Below the pieces are notes generated by a model. The model saw nothing but the letters and a program-made list of their open reading frames with translations, did not search any database and was not told the origin of the DNA. From contig NZ_JOIX01000001.1 of NCBI RefSeq assembly GCF_000720175.1, forward strand, positions 427,383 through 491,382: a DNA stretch of 64,000 nt. Direction: 5' to 3'. Every line of letters starts with the position of its first letter. The first letter of the stretch is position 1. Below, piece after piece: positions 8,350-17,731 of the stretch. This DNA comes from Streptomyces sp. NRRL S-337 (GTDB lineage Bacteria; Actinomycetota; Actinomycetes; Streptomycetales; Streptomycetaceae). Made by a program: the position numbers and the translations under genes.

Positions 8350-8501
8350 TGGTACTTCCATGCGATCGCATCGATCACCTGTCGATGATCGCGCCCCGGA
8401 CGCCGCGCCCCGGCCGCCGCGGCACGGCGACCGGTCAGGAGCAACGGCTCGATCCAAGCCCACGGGGCATCCGTCAACGGCACGTCCGTGCAAGGTTCAG
8501 A
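8350..8501 (-). mobile_element. N-terminal fragment of an IS5-type transposase
   Basis: The minus strand encodes PLTDAPWAWIEPLLLTG followed by GRDHRQVIDAIAWKYQ, the N-terminal domain of IS5-family transposases (LTDxxWxxIEPLL ... RRxVIDAIAW). The sequence breaks off at the edge of the alpha/beta-hydrolase fragment; no catalytic domain is present. Confidence 0.7.
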
Positions 8502-8541
8502 CGCTCTTCAAAGACACGATCCAGGCACCGCCTCAAACGTG

Positions 8542-9039
8542 TTACGAGGCGCGCGGCAGCGCGAGCCAGTCCTGCCAGGTAATGTCTCGGCCCAGATAAC
8601 GGGGCTGCTGAAAGGGCCAGTCGGTGGCGATCCACTGCGGCACCAGCGCGTCGAGCGCGCGCTCGACCTCGCCGCCGACGAGGTCGTCCACCACCCACCA
8701 GGAGACCTCTCCATCGGAGCCGGTGCGCTCGGGCGGGTCGATGTAGACGCAGCCGAGGATCGCCGTCTCCTCCTCGTTGAGCAGCGCGTAGTTGAACGAC
8801 TGGTGCGCGGCTATCTCCTTCTCGTGCCGCAGCAAGTCGATGCGGTCCTCTTCATAGGTCATCGTCTCCTGGGGCCAGCCCCATGCCGGGCCGAAGATTT
8901 CCCACAAGCGTTCTCTGGAGCCCATCACGGCGGGGTAGTCGAGCGCGGTGTCCGCTTCCCGGATCGGCCGTAGGTGAACCGCGGTGTTGGGCACGGGCAC
9001 GTAGACGGGGTGGACGAAGTCGTCAGGCAGCCAACTCAT
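8542..9039 (-). CDS. GNAT-family N-acetyltransferase
   Basis: A 165-residue protein with VHLRPIREADTALDYPAVM at the start, FNYALLNEEETAILGCVYIDPP in the middle and VSWWVVDDLVGGEVERALDALVP near the end, the layout of a GNAT acetyltransferase subgroup common in streptomycetes. The usual RxxGxG acetyl-CoA loop is not obvious; the segment after WWVVDD is where it would be. The substrate is unknown and the protein is presumably cytoplasmic. It stands alone: debris lies downstream and more than 400 bases without a gene lie upstream. Confidence 0.75.
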   Translation of the reverse strand: MSWLPDDFVHPVYVPVPNTAVHLRPIREADTALDYPAVMGSRERLWEIFGPAWGWPQETMTYEEDRIDLLRHEKEIAAHQSFNYALLNEEETAILGCVYIDPPERTGSDGEVSWWVVDDLVGGEVERALDALVPQWIATDWPFQQPRYLGRDITWQDWLALPRAS

Positions 9040-9471
9040 AAGGTTTGAGGCTACAGCCGGTCGGCGCGGAATGATTCGGGCGGAGCGGGCGGCGGAGGCG
9101 GGCTCGGGGTGGAGTGAGGAGCGCCTGCCGCCCTGGTGCCGGGCCGGCTTGCGGAACGGGCACTACAGGGCTGTCCGTACGGTCACCACGCACCCGTAAC
9201 GAGGAGCATCCCGGACAGGTGCCGGCTGGCTGTATGGCGCTGCATATCGGGTCGCTCGGTGCGGCGGCTCGATCCAGGCGCCTTCTCTTCATCGCGCCAG
9301 CTTGAGGGCGCCTGCAGCGTCCTGTGCGCGCAGCGACAAGAACTCCGTGCCGGGCAAGCGGCCGGTGGTGGAATTGCGCAATGGCGGGCTATGTCGTGGC
9401 TCGGATCCCGTGAGTTCGCCGAGCGTGAACAGCGGGAAACTGCTTGACCGTTACGGAACGTCTTTGCGGGC
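9040..9471. other. Gap without recognisable gene
   Basis: No coding sequence, IS end or clear hairpin was recognised here. It separates the divergently placed GNAT gene and pentapeptide-repeat gene and must hold their promoters if both are active. Confidence 0.5.
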
Positions 9472-9963
9472 ATGACACCTTTCAGAACCGAACCACCTCC
9501 GGCTCCGCCCGCATGGCCCCATTGCGGCTGTGGCGCACGTCCCTCGACCGACCCCATCGGTTGCCGAGGTATCCGGGTCCCCGCGCATTCCACATGCCTG
9601 GCCCACCTGAACCAGCCGGACCGCACTGACTACCTGGCCACGTTGTCGCCTGGTGCGGATATCGACCACCGTGGCACCGCCTTCACCGATGAACTGCTCC
9701 GCGAGCTGCTCGACGCCCTCACCGACCCCGCCGAAGGCCGGCCGAGGGTAGGCATGGCCCACTTTGACCAAGCCGAGTTCTACGGCGATACCGTCTTTGA
9801 TGCCGTGACCTTCGCGTTCCCCGCCTGGTTCGCGGGAGCCACGTTCGGCGATGCTGTCAGTTTCAACGGAGCCGAGTTCGGCGGCGAAGCGCACTTCGAA
9901 GGGACGCACTTCGGCGGCTCTGCCGCAGCCCGGGTCGCCCGGGACTTCCAGCGGCTCGGTTGA
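9472..9963 (+). CDS. Pentapeptide-repeat protein, probably shortened
   Basis: A 163-residue protein. Its C-terminal half has pentapeptide repeats of the A(D/N)LxX type in the F-centred variant: AHFDQAEFYGDTVFDAVTF, AWFAGATFGDAVSF and NGAEFGGEAHFEGTHFGG, roughly residues 90-155. Such repeats fold into a right-handed square helix. The first 60 residues carry several cysteines (WPHCGCG and ACL-type positions) and a segment with no known fold. Relatives I know of usually have many more repeats and an additional membrane or effector part, so the protein may be truncated after FQRLG. Function unknown. Confidence 0.65.
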   Translation: MTPFRTEPPPAPPAWPHCGCGARPSTDPIGCRGIRVPAHSTCLAHLNQPDRTDYLATLSPGADIDHRGTAFTDELLRELLDALTDPAEGRPRVGMAHFDQAEFYGDTVFDAVTFAFPAWFAGATFGDAVSFNGAEFGGEAHFEGTHFGGSAAARVARDFQRLG

Positions 9964-10145
9964 GCGTCCGGTGGCCGCCGTCCCGGTTGATGCCGGTCAG
10001 TAGGCCCACCGCGCGCGTGTGGGTGGTACAAGCGGTACGGCTGGCCGCACCGCTACCGCTTTCGCATGTCGTCTCCCCGTGGCACATCGGAAGGCTCTCG
10101 CACGCACGTCTTGCCGAAGTTGGTGCATTCATCCCTCCTTCATCC

Positions 10146-11381
10146 CTAGCGGACGGTGTCGAACTCGCGCACCACCTGTGGCAGGGCCTTGAGGACCGTC
10201 GTGCTGTGGTCCAACTTCCCTACGTCGCTGAGTCGTTGGTTGGCTCCGTGGGCAGCCAGCTGGCGCTGGCAGTGCAGGGAGTTCGTAAAGGAGACGTCCT
10301 TGTCGCCCTTGGCGTGAAAGAGGTGCACCGGGACTTCGGGACGCCAGTCACACGTGGTGTCCATCACCTTCAGTTTGCGTCGCAGATCCCCCGTGGGGTG
10401 GCGCACCTTCTGGAGGAACTCTTCGGTGAACAGTCGCTTCGAGGTGTTGGGCAGTGCTGCCATGAGCTGCGCGGCCTCGTGGTCGCCGTCGAACAACGTC
10501 TCCACCGTCTTGTCGTAAGGGGCTCGGAACGCCTGGTGCGGGGCGCCGTACAGCCCGTACATCCGGTGCCACGCGGTGGCGAAATAGGCGAGGTACAGCG
10601 ACGACCGTTCGACCTTGTCGTCTGCCGCGGCGGCCTCGAATCCGCTCAGGTCGAACGGGCCGGCGATCGGGGCGAGGGCGCCCGGACGGAAGTACGGGTC
10701 GACGCCCTGCTGCAGCGCCCGCCCGAACAGCATCGTGGCGGGGCCGCCCTGGGAGAACCCGCTGATGAGTACGCGCCGGTCGAGGCCGCGACCGTCCCTG
10801 CGGGCCACCGTGCGAGCCGCCCGCAACGCGTCCACTGAAGCCGTAACGGTCGCCTTCGGGTTCCCGTACGGATGGATTCCGGGGCCTTTCCCCAGGCCGA
10901 GGTAGTCCGGGGCAGACACCGCGCGCCCGGTGGAGGCGAACAGCAACGCCGTGGCCCGGTCGGGTGATTCGTCGTTCACCGAAGCGACCTCTCCTCGGTA
11001 CACCTCGGTGCCGTGCAGCCAGGACACGACCCGAAGGCTGCGCTCGTCGTTCTTCGGCATCGCGACCAACTCGCTGGCCGTGCTGGGCCTGCCCTTGACA
11101 TCGACGGTGCGATACACGATCCGGTTGGCCCGCACGCCGTAGCGCACCCGTGTGGTATCGATACCCGCCTTGGACAGGCGGGCTGTGACCTCCTTGGTGT
11201 TCAGGTCCGCCACGGGGGTCACGGAGACCACCGAACCGCGCGCTGCGGGCTGCTGGTGAGCAGACGAGGAGGCATGCCGGCTGTCTTCGCCGCACCCCGC
11301 CGCCGCCAGTACGGTCACGGCACACACCAGGGCGAGGGCGGCGTGCTTGGCTGCTCTTCCGTCGGACCGAGAAAAGTTCAT
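10146..11381 (-). CDS. Secreted lipase / alpha/beta-hydrolase lipoprotein
   Basis: A 411-residue lipoprotein. A basic N-terminus (MNFSRSDGRAAKH) and hydrophobic core end in a lipobox-like LAAAGC, so it should be exported by Sec, lipidated and held on the outer face of the membrane. The catalytic domain resembles secretory triacylglycerol lipases: WLHGTE, APDYLGLG, nucleophile elbow GFSQGG with Ser210, a late Asp in AKGDKDVSF and His in KLDHST. The ATG at 11381 is chosen because the signal peptide begins there. It is one of seven exported proteins clustered between 9.4 and 19.4 kb. Natural substrate unknown (acylglycerols or other esters). Confidence 0.85.
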   Translation of the reverse strand: MNFSRSDGRAAKHAALALVCAVTVLAAAGCGEDSRHASSSAHQQPAARGSVVSVTPVADLNTKEVTARLSKAGIDTTRVRYGVRANRIVYRTVDVKGRPSTASELVAMPKNDERSLRVVSWLHGTEVYRGEVASVNDESPDRATALLFASTGRAVSAPDYLGLGKGPGIHPYGNPKATVTASVDALRAARTVARRDGRGLDRRVLISGFSQGGPATMLFGRALQQGVDPYFRPGALAPIAGPFDLSGFEAAAADDKVERSSLYLAYFATAWHRMYGLYGAPHQAFRAPYDKTVETLFDGDHEAAQLMAALPNTSKRLFTEEFLQKVRHPTGDLRRKLKVMDTTCDWRPEVPVHLFHAKGDKDVSFTNSLHCQRQLAAHGANQRLSDVGKLDHSTTVLKALPQVVREFDTVR

Positions 11382-11642
11382 GGCTGGACTCTGCCGTTCC
11401 CGGCACACTCGGCACATTGCGACTAACACCCCACTCGGCAGGGGGTTTTCCCTACCCGACCCGCGCGGCCGACCCTGGTGTCGGCGTCGATGACGATGTG
11501 CCCACCCGCGACCACACGATCGCCGACCAGCCCGAGAACTACCGCTACTCCACCAACCCCGGTGGCAGCGGCGCACCCTCCAGTACGAGGTGGAGCGCGG
11601 CGGCGGCAGCTCTCGGTGACCGGGTCGGTAATTACGGCCTGA

Positions 11643-12800
11643 TCAGCCGAACAGCTGGGAACCGAGCGGATGTTGCCGGTCGAAGCCGGGGAGGATCAGG
11701 AAGGTCGCGCTGGCAGTGGTGGTGGTGAATGGCAGCAGTGCGTCGGAGGTGTCCATGTGGGTGAGGGTGGCGGTGAAGGTCCGCAGGTCGTTCTGGAAGC
11801 TGATGAAGAGCAGGCCGGGGGCGGGCTCGTCGGTGCTGTAGGAGCGGCGGAGCATGAGCCCGACCCCGACCGCGGTGGCGTGCGCTCTGCGCACATGGGC
11901 ATCCGCGGGGACGAGATAGCGCCCGTCAGGTGTCTTGGCGCCGAGTTCCGGACCCGAGGCGGCACTGCCGCCGGAGAGGGGGACGCCGCTGGCCCGGCGC
12001 CGCCCGAAGACCGCTTCCTGCTCGGCTACGGACAGGGCGGCGAACCTTGGCAGGTCGAGTTCCATGCGCCGCAGCACGGCAAGCGTGCCGCCGGCGACCG
12101 CGGGGGGCCCGGCCAGCCACAGGTCGCGCTGTTGTTCGGCGGTCGTGCGCGGGCCCACGATGCCATCGATGAAACCGAGCGGGTTTCGTGAAGCGGTAAG
12201 GCCGTTGCCGACGGACACGTTCGTACCGTGGCGTCCGGACTGCCGCCAGCGTTCGCGGATGCGGTCACCGGCCTGGTCCAGGAGCGCGGCGGCGGCGACC
12301 GGTAAGAGCAGCGCGTCGCTGGCGCAGATCTGTATCAGCAGGTCTCCGCCGCGTGCCCGCGGTGCGATCCGTTCGCGGGAGAATCGCGGGAGGTCGGTCG
12401 TGCCGGGCAGCGAGGCACCGGCCGTGCGCACCAGCCGGGGGCCCACGCCGACGGTCACGGTGAGGTCGCCCGGCGGCAGGCCCAGCAACCGCGGGTCGGT
12501 CCCCGTGGTGAGTGTGCGGATGGCCTGGCCGAGTTCGGTGAGCAAGGGGCCGGGAGCCACGGTGGTGCCGAGGTCGGCCACCACGGCCAGCAGGTTGGGC
12601 TGGGCCGGCTGGGGAAGCGTGATGCCTGCCTGATGGCGGCCCATCGCCGCAACCGGCGCCGGCGTGGCCGCTGGGGTACGGGCGTGCCGGTCTGACTGGG
12701 CGGAGTCCGATGTGCACCCGGCGGTCAGGCCGGCGGCCACCACGGCGCCGGTGACATCGAGGAACCTGCGGCGCGACGGGTGGTGATCGGCTCGGTGCAT
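11643..12800 (-). CDS. Tat-exported DyP-type peroxidase
   Basis: A 385-residue heme peroxidase. The N-terminus has the twin-arginine motif PSRRRFLDVTG and a hydrophobic core ending in TAGC, so export in folded form by Tat, possibly with lipidation, is predicted. The family hallmark GxxDG is GFIDG (Asp212); the proximal heme-binding region HVRRAHA lies around residue 305, and LLFISFQNDL is also typical. DyP peroxidases oxidise dyes, phenolics or porphyrins with peroxide. The gene is divergent from the beta-helix lipoprotein at 12888 with an 87-base gap, so both may share control. The lipase gene downstream lies on the same strand, 260 bases away. Confidence 0.88.
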   Translation of the reverse strand: MHRADHHPSRRRFLDVTGAVVAAGLTAGCTSDSAQSDRHARTPAATPAPVAAMGRHQAGITLPQPAQPNLLAVVADLGTTVAPGPLLTELGQAIRTLTTGTDPRLLGLPPGDLTVTVGVGPRLVRTAGASLPGTTDLPRFSRERIAPRARGGDLLIQICASDALLLPVAAAALLDQAGDRIRERWRQSGRHGTNVSVGNGLTASRNPLGFIDGIVGPRTTAEQQRDLWLAGPPAVAGGTLAVLRRMELDLPRFAALSVAEQEAVFGRRRASGVPLSGGSAASGPELGAKTPDGRYLVPADAHVRRAHATAVGVGLMLRRSYSTDEPAPGLLFISFQNDLRTFTATLTHMDTSDALLPFTTTTASATFLILPGFDRQHPLGSQLFG

Positions 12801-12887
12801 GGTGTGCAGCGTGCCATACCCGCCTCGTACGTGCCGGTCAACCTCGCGATTCTGGCGTGGACTTGGGCGTCATGCCAGACTGGGATC

Positions 12888-14228
12888 ATGCCTCGATTAG
12901 CTCTTCGCGTGGTGGCGGCGGTAGTGGGCACGCTGACCCTTGTGGCCGGCTGCGGCAGCGGCGATGGCGGATCGGGCAAAGGCCGGCGGCCGGCCGGTGC
13001 GCAGGTGACGATCCGAGTGCCTGCCGATGCCCCGACGATCTCGGATGCGGTGTCGTTGGCTCGGTCCGGTGACCTGGTGCTGGTCGCGCCGGGCGTGTAC
13101 CACGAGTCGGTGAAGATCGACACCGCGCGCATCACTCTTCGCGGTGCGTCCCGGGACAAGGTCGTCATCGACGGGCGGTTGCAGCAGCCGAACGGTGTCG
13201 TCGTCGCGGCCCCCGGGGTGGCCGTGCAGAACCTGACCGTAAAGAACAACACGCAGAACGGCGTGCTGGTCACCGGTTCGGCGAAGGCGGCCGCCGGGCT
13301 GCCGGGGCAAAGCGGCGGCTACGACACCGGCCATGAACCCGTCACCTTCCTGAAGTCGTTCCTGGTCTCCTACGTGACCGCGACCCGCAACGGTCTGTAC
13401 GGCATCTACGCGTTCTCCGCGCAGAACGGCGTCATCGAGCACTCGTACGCGTCAGGCGGGGCCGACTCGGGGATCTACGTCGGACAGTGCAAGCCATGCC
13501 GCATCGTGGTGCGCGACAACATCGCCGAACTCAACGCGGTCGGTTATGAAGGCACCAACGCCAGCGAGGACATGTACGTGATCGGCAACCGCCTGGTCGG
13601 CAACCGGGTCGGCCTGACCACCAACTCCGACCACCAGGAGAAGCTGCTCCCGCAGCAGGGCGCCGTCATCGCGGGCAACCTGATCGCTGCCAACCAGCAG
13701 AAGGCCACCCCGGCGCAAGCCGACGGCGGGTGGGGCACAGGCATCGGCATCGACGGCGGCAGCGACAACCAGTTCGTCCGCAACCGCATCGCCGACAACC
13801 GCAACGCCGGCCTGGTCATCACCGCAACCGCCGACCTGCCTCCGGTCGGCAACCAGATCGTGGACAACACGTTCACCGGCAACGGCGTCGACGTCGGCTG
13901 GACCTTCCCCACCGCTACGCGAGGGCGGGGCAACTGCCTGCGCGGCAACGACCTGCGCACCACGGTGCCCGCCCGCCTCGCGACGATCGCGTCCTGCCCG
14001 CTTCCCGCCCACTCGCCCTCGCCGGCCGGCAGGTGGGCGATGCCGACGGCGCCCGGTGGCATCCCGTTCACCGAGGTCGCAGCGCCTGCTCCACAGCCGC
14101 AGTTCCCCCACGCCACCACTACGGGCGCCACCGCTGTACCGGCCGTTCCGGCCCTGCCGGACACGGCAGGCATCCCACTGCCGTCGGCGTCCCTACTCGC
14201 CGCGGACGCCCGGGTGCGGACGTCCTGA
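12888..14228 (+). CDS. Right-handed parallel beta-helix lipoprotein (NosD-like)
   Basis: A 446-residue exported protein. The ATG at 12888 gives a proper signal peptide with lipobox LVAGC. From about residue 45 it opens with the beta-helix cap AxDAPTISDAVSLARSGDLV, then has a long series of right-handed beta-helix rungs (NGVLVTGSA, NGLYGIYAF, ADSGIYVGQ, NRLVGNRVG, NAGLVITA), as in NosD/pectate-lyase-like folds; a Pro/Ala-rich tail follows. Most such proteins bind or cut polysaccharides or help assemble metal sites, and nothing here decides between these. A CKPC motif lies in the middle. It ends 7 bases from the convergent gene at 14236. Confidence 0.8.
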   Translation: MPRLALRVVAAVVGTLTLVAGCGSGDGGSGKGRRPAGAQVTIRVPADAPTISDAVSLARSGDLVLVAPGVYHESVKIDTARITLRGASRDKVVIDGRLQQPNGVVVAAPGVAVQNLTVKNNTQNGVLVTGSAKAAAGLPGQSGGYDTGHEPVTFLKSFLVSYVTATRNGLYGIYAFSAQNGVIEHSYASGGADSGIYVGQCKPCRIVVRDNIAELNAVGYEGTNASEDMYVIGNRLVGNRVGLTTNSDHQEKLLPQQGAVIAGNLIAANQQKATPAQADGGWGTGIGIDGGSDNQFVRNRIADNRNAGLVITATADLPPVGNQIVDNTFTGNGVDVGWTFPTATRGRGNCLRGNDLRTTVPARLATIASCPLPAHSPSPAGRWAMPTAPGGIPFTEVAAPAPQPQFPHATTTGATAVPAVPALPDTAGIPLPSASLLAADARVRTS

Positions 14229-14235
14229 ACAGCGG

Positions 14236-15042
14236 CTACCGCGTCGGGGGGACGCCGGGTACCGGCTTGACCGGCACGTACTTCTGGGTGTCGAAATCGA
14301 TGACTACCGGCTGTGACTGGGAACCCACGCTGACGCGGACCCGGTACATGGTGCCGTCCGAGCCGACCCAGTAACGCACGTTGCCCGCCGTACCGGAGCG
14401 GTCGCGGGAGGACGGCCCGGTCATGACCTCCACCCGATGCCCGTCCACCCGGTCTCGTCCCCACCAGGCGGCACCGTTCTGCGGCAGCAGTTCGGCGTTG
14501 TCCGGCCGGTCGCTGCCGAGACCGAGCGCGATGGCCAGCGAACTGTCCAGCGCGCTGCCGGACAACTGCAACGGACGTGCGTACCAGGCCGAGCGGGGCG
14601 GCGAAGCGGGTGCGTGCGCCGGGGCGTTCCCCATGGGGTGAACGAACACCGACGTGGCTGTCCACTCGATCAGCCCGTCGCTGGAGGTGTCGCGCCCGGT
14701 GCCGTGCACCACGCCGTAACCGAGCTTGCGTTGGTAGTCGACGGACCCGGTGACGGTCAGCCCACCGGCGGTGCCCGGCACAGTGATTGTCACCGCGCGG
14801 CCGTGTGCCTGAAAGTTACGGAACCGCGTGATCGCCAGCCGGTTCGCCTCCTCCGACGTCAGGGCGCGCGGACCGCTGGAGCCGGAGCCGTGGCCGGCGA
14901 GGAGGACTGCGGTCACCGCGACGGCCGCTGTGCCGATGACCGCTGCCGCCCAGCGCGGCCGCAGCCATCGGCGCCGGTCAGTCGCTCGGCCCGGTAGAGC
15001 TTGCCGGCTTCTCCCGCGCCGCACGCGGCTCGACACTGACAC
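14236..15042 (-). CDS. Membrane-anchored exported protein of unknown function
   Basis: A 268-residue protein. A strongly basic N-terminus (about 30 residues, many Arg) precedes one hydrophobic segment, WAAAVIGTAAVAVTAVLLAG (about residues 31-50), so it is probably anchored once in the membrane with the remainder outside. The outer part has alternating beta-strand patterns (AVTITVPGTAGGLTVTGSVDY, LGYGVVHG, VRYWVGSDGTMYRVRVSV) that faintly resemble the LppX/LprG-type half-barrel lipoprotein carriers; I would not assign that family. It is convergent with the beta-helix lipoprotein and lies just downstream of the LAHTG surface protein on the same strand, so it may be co-expressed with the latter. 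Confidence 0.7.
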   Translation of the reverse strand: MSVSSRVRRGRSRQALPGRATDRRRWLRPRWAAAVIGTAAVAVTAVLLAGHGSGSSGPRALTSEEANRLAITRFRNFQAHGRAVTITVPGTAGGLTVTGSVDYQRKLGYGVVHGTGRDTSSDGLIEWTATSVFVHPMGNAPAHAPASPPRSAWYARPLQLSGSALDSSLAIALGLGSDRPDNAELLPQNGAAWWGRDRVDGHRVEVMTGPSSRDRSGTAGNVRYWVGSDGTMYRVRVSVGSQSQPVVIDFDTQKYVPVKPVPGVPPTR

Positions 15043-15132
15043 TCTTCTGGTTCACCCTCTCGATCACCACCCTGCTCGGCCGCCGTGTGCGGTCGCGACG
15101 GCACTCGGCAGTCCAGTGACAGACGACGCCAA

Positions 15133-15154
15133 GGCCGGCCCCTGCGGACCGGCC
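15133..15154. terminator. Terminator-like hairpin downstream of the LAHTG protein gene
   Basis: GGCCGG at 15133-15138 pairs with CCGGCC at 15149-15154 around a 10-base loop. It lies about 70 bases after the stop of the surface-protein gene (stop at 15221 on the minus strand). No U-run follows, as is common for actinomycete terminators. Confidence 0.4.
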
Positions 15155-15220
15155 GAGACGTGATCTGCCCGACCACGTCATCCGGACCGCGGGCAGGCAG
15201 ACCACTGTTGTTCGGTGCGT

Positions 15221-17731
15221 TCAGTGTTTCTGGGCGCGACGCTTCCGGGTCATGACCGTGATGACCACGCCCGCACCCACCAGCAGACCGACCAGGGCGA
15301 TCATCCCTGGCAGGCCGGACAAACCGGTGTGCGCCAGCGAACCCGTGCTCCCCCCGGAGGGGCCCGGGTTGTGGGCGGACGGCGCGGGTGACGGAGGCGT
15401 CGAGGCCGGTGGCGAGGGCGGTGTTGCGCTCGGAGTCGGAGTCGGGGTCGGTGTCGGTGTCGGTGTTGCCTTCGGGATGTAGACCCCGGCGTCGATGGTG
15501 TGATCGACCCCGCCCGGCTTGTCCGGCGCCGTGACGGGGGCGAAGCCGTTGCACAACTGCCCGGTGGTCGGCGGGGTCACATTGGAGTCATGCGCACGGT
15601 TGGCACCGGCGCGGGGGAGCGTGAACCGCAGCTCGCTTGCCGGGGGTTGGCCGGGCACCTTGCTGGTGTCCGCGGTACACACGTCGAACTGCACCGTGTA
15701 TGTGGCACCGGGTGTGAGCTCGTACGCGGCGCCGACGCCCCCGAAGTAGTACTCGCCGGCGGCATCGGTCCTGGTCGTGGCGACCTGCTTGCCGCCCGCG
15801 TCCAGCAGGTTGATCGTGGCTCCCGGCAGTAGCACTTCCGCCGGGTCCTGGATGCCGTTGTGGTCGCCGTCGAACCACACGAGGTTACCGATCTGGATCG
15901 GCGCGTTCGCCGCCGCGTACGCAATGTCACCGAGCCCGCCGGCCTTGCCGAACCCGCCTTGTTCCCGGCTGACGAACTGGAACCCGTTGGCGGTCGGGTT
16001 GTTGCCCGGGCCCTGACCGGTAGTGATGTCGTGGTACCCGGTGCCTGAGGTCGCGACGTTGACGACCGGGTCGAACTCCGTGCTGACGACCCACTGCTGC
16101 TGTGGGATATAGGCCACCGACCCCAGCGCGGTCTCCTGGTGCGCGTTGGCGTAGGAGTCGCCCGGGAAGTATTCGACGACATCGGCGGCCTGGCCGCCAC
16201 TGTTGGCGGGGGTGGCGTGGTTGGGGCAGCTCCCCGTGCCTTCCCACTGGTATTCACCGGTGGGAGTGGCGCAAACCATGGTGATGTCACCACCGGACAT
16301 GCCGTTTTCCGCCGTGTCGTTCCCCGGGCGGGGGTCCAGCCCTCCCCAACTGAGCACGTCCATGAACCGGTCGCGGAAACCCAGGATCATCGAGCCGTCG
16401 CGGGCGAAGGCGAGGGAGGCCAACTCCGGCTGCGGATCGATGAAGACGCCGCCCGCCTTCCGGTCGTCCCACGTGGCCAGGGTGGTGTTCCACGGGTTCC
16501 AGTGGGTGGCCTTGTCGCCGGAACCGAAGACGCTGCCACGCTTGTCGGTGAGTGAGTGGGTCAGCACCGTGGTGAACCGCTTGCCGTCGTAGGTGTAGAC
16601 GACGGCTTTCAAATCCGCGCGCTGCTGCGTGCTCTCCGCGGTGCACACGCCGCCGACGTACAGCGTGTTGTTGTGGGTGGCGAGCCCGAACGGCCGCCAG
16701 TCGCCGGGGCTCGCGCACCCCGGGTCCGGGATCCGCACCGTCGCCTGGGGCACCGAGGCGGTGGCCCCTGTCGCGTGGAAGCTCACCAGGCTGCGGGTCA
16801 GCAGGTTCACCGCGTACAGCGTGGAGCCGTCCTCGGACAGGGCCAGGCCACCGATGCTCTCCTTGCCCGGGGCGTCGGTGAACCCAGGATCCTTCATCAG
16901 GTTGGCGGTGTCGTGCGGCGTCACGGCGGCGCCCGGCACCCGCGCGAACAGCTCCGGCGCTCCCGAGCCGCTGACCGGCACCGTGTAGATCGCGCCACCG
17001 CCCTTCGGCCCGTACGGGGCGTACCGGCGGGCGAACGCGCTCTGGAACAGCCGGCTGCGGTACGTGTCGTACGCCAACCCGAACGTCGTGCCCACCTGGG
17101 CCTGCGTGGCCAGCGTGGCCGGGCACGACACATCGGTAGGACACGTGCCCCGGCTCTTCGTCCCGAACGCCACCAATGCCCGGGTGTCGGTTCCGTTGGC
17201 GCCGTTGTGGACCGGCACGAAGTACAGGGAGTCCGGCAGGGCGTAGTCGGCCGGATCCCACACCCCCGTCACCACCGAGGCGTTCTTTCCGTCCGACACA
17301 TCCACGAACGACGTGAAGCTGTCGAAGTGGTTGTCCGCCGTCGATGCAGGCGCCGCCCGCAGATAGCCGCTGTACGGCGCCGGGACGCTGACGTCGACGC
17401 GGTACCGGCCGCCGCTCAGCACGGTCGACCGCGACACCACGACCTTTCCCGTGGCATCCGTGACGCCGGTGACAGCGTGCCCCGCAGCGTCGGAGATCTC
17501 CACCTTCATGCCCCGCTGCGGCACGTCCATCGTCGCGTTGATCACGCCGGTGCCGAAGAAGTCGCGCAGTACCTCAACCGTCAGCGTGCCGTCGGCGGTC
17601 GAAGCGCCGGCCGGTCCAGCCGTCGCTCCCACGGCGCCGCCGGCCACTAACAGAACGGATAACCCCATGCGCACCAGCGGTCCCGCATGCCTGCGGGCCG
17701 ACCGGCGCGAGTCTCTGCCGACTCGGTTCAC
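15221..17731 (-). CDS. Large surface protein with SdrD-B domain and LAHTG sortase signal
   Basis: An 836-residue exported protein read from the GTG at 17731; the signal peptide core is MGLSVLLVAGGAVGATAG, and an in-frame ATG at its beginning is an alternative start. Residues about 90-560 form a repeat-rich, propeller-like region (LALSEDGSTLYAVN, LYVGGVC, LASLAFARDGSMILGFRDR). Near the C-terminus is an SdrD B-like domain (IGNLVWFDGDHNGIQDPAEV, then TTRTDAAGEYYFGGV), a Thr-Pro linker, the sorting motif LAHTG, a hydrophobic helix and RKRRAQ. LAxTG motifs are recognised by class E sortases of streptomycetes, so covalent anchoring to the cell wall is predicted. No sortase gene lies in the window. 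The domain order suggests an adhesive or scaffold role, which is inference. Confidence 0.82.
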   Translation of the reverse strand: MNRVGRDSRRSARRHAGPLVRMGLSVLLVAGGAVGATAGPAGASTADGTLTVEVLRDFFGTGVINATMDVPQRGMKVEISDAAGHAVTGVTDATGKVVVSRSTVLSGGRYRVDVSVPAPYSGYLRAAPASTADNHFDSFTSFVDVSDGKNASVVTGVWDPADYALPDSLYFVPVHNGANGTDTRALVAFGTKSRGTCPTDVSCPATLATQAQVGTTFGLAYDTYRSRLFQSAFARRYAPYGPKGGGAIYTVPVSGSGAPELFARVPGAAVTPHDTANLMKDPGFTDAPGKESIGGLALSEDGSTLYAVNLLTRSLVSFHATGATASVPQATVRIPDPGCASPGDWRPFGLATHNNTLYVGGVCTAESTQQRADLKAVVYTYDGKRFTTVLTHSLTDKRGSVFGSGDKATHWNPWNTTLATWDDRKAGGVFIDPQPELASLAFARDGSMILGFRDRFMDVLSWGGLDPRPGNDTAENGMSGGDITMVCATPTGEYQWEGTGSCPNHATPANSGGQAADVVEYFPGDSYANAHQETALGSVAYIPQQQWVVSTEFDPVVNVATSGTGYHDITTGQGPGNNPTANGFQFVSREQGGFGKAGGLGDIAYAAANAPIQIGNLVWFDGDHNGIQDPAEVLLPGATINLLDAGGKQVATTRTDAAGEYYFGGVGAAYELTPGATYTVQFDVCTADTSKVPGQPPASELRFTLPRAGANRAHDSNVTPPTTGQLCNGFAPVTAPDKPGGVDHTIDAGVYIPKATPTPTPTPTPTPSATPPSPPASTPPSPAPSAHNPGPSGGSTGSLAHTGLSGLPGMIALVGLLVGAGVVITVMTRKRRAQKH

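Noticed and set aside
7767..8483. Upstream extension of the ImmA/IrrE frame
   Set aside because: The open frame continues only by GC-rich chance into a transposase fragment; the strong ribosome-binding site fixes the start at 7766.
12780..12887. Earlier start for the beta-helix lipoprotein
   Set aside because: It would add 36 residues that overlap the divergent DyP gene and would bury the signal peptide.
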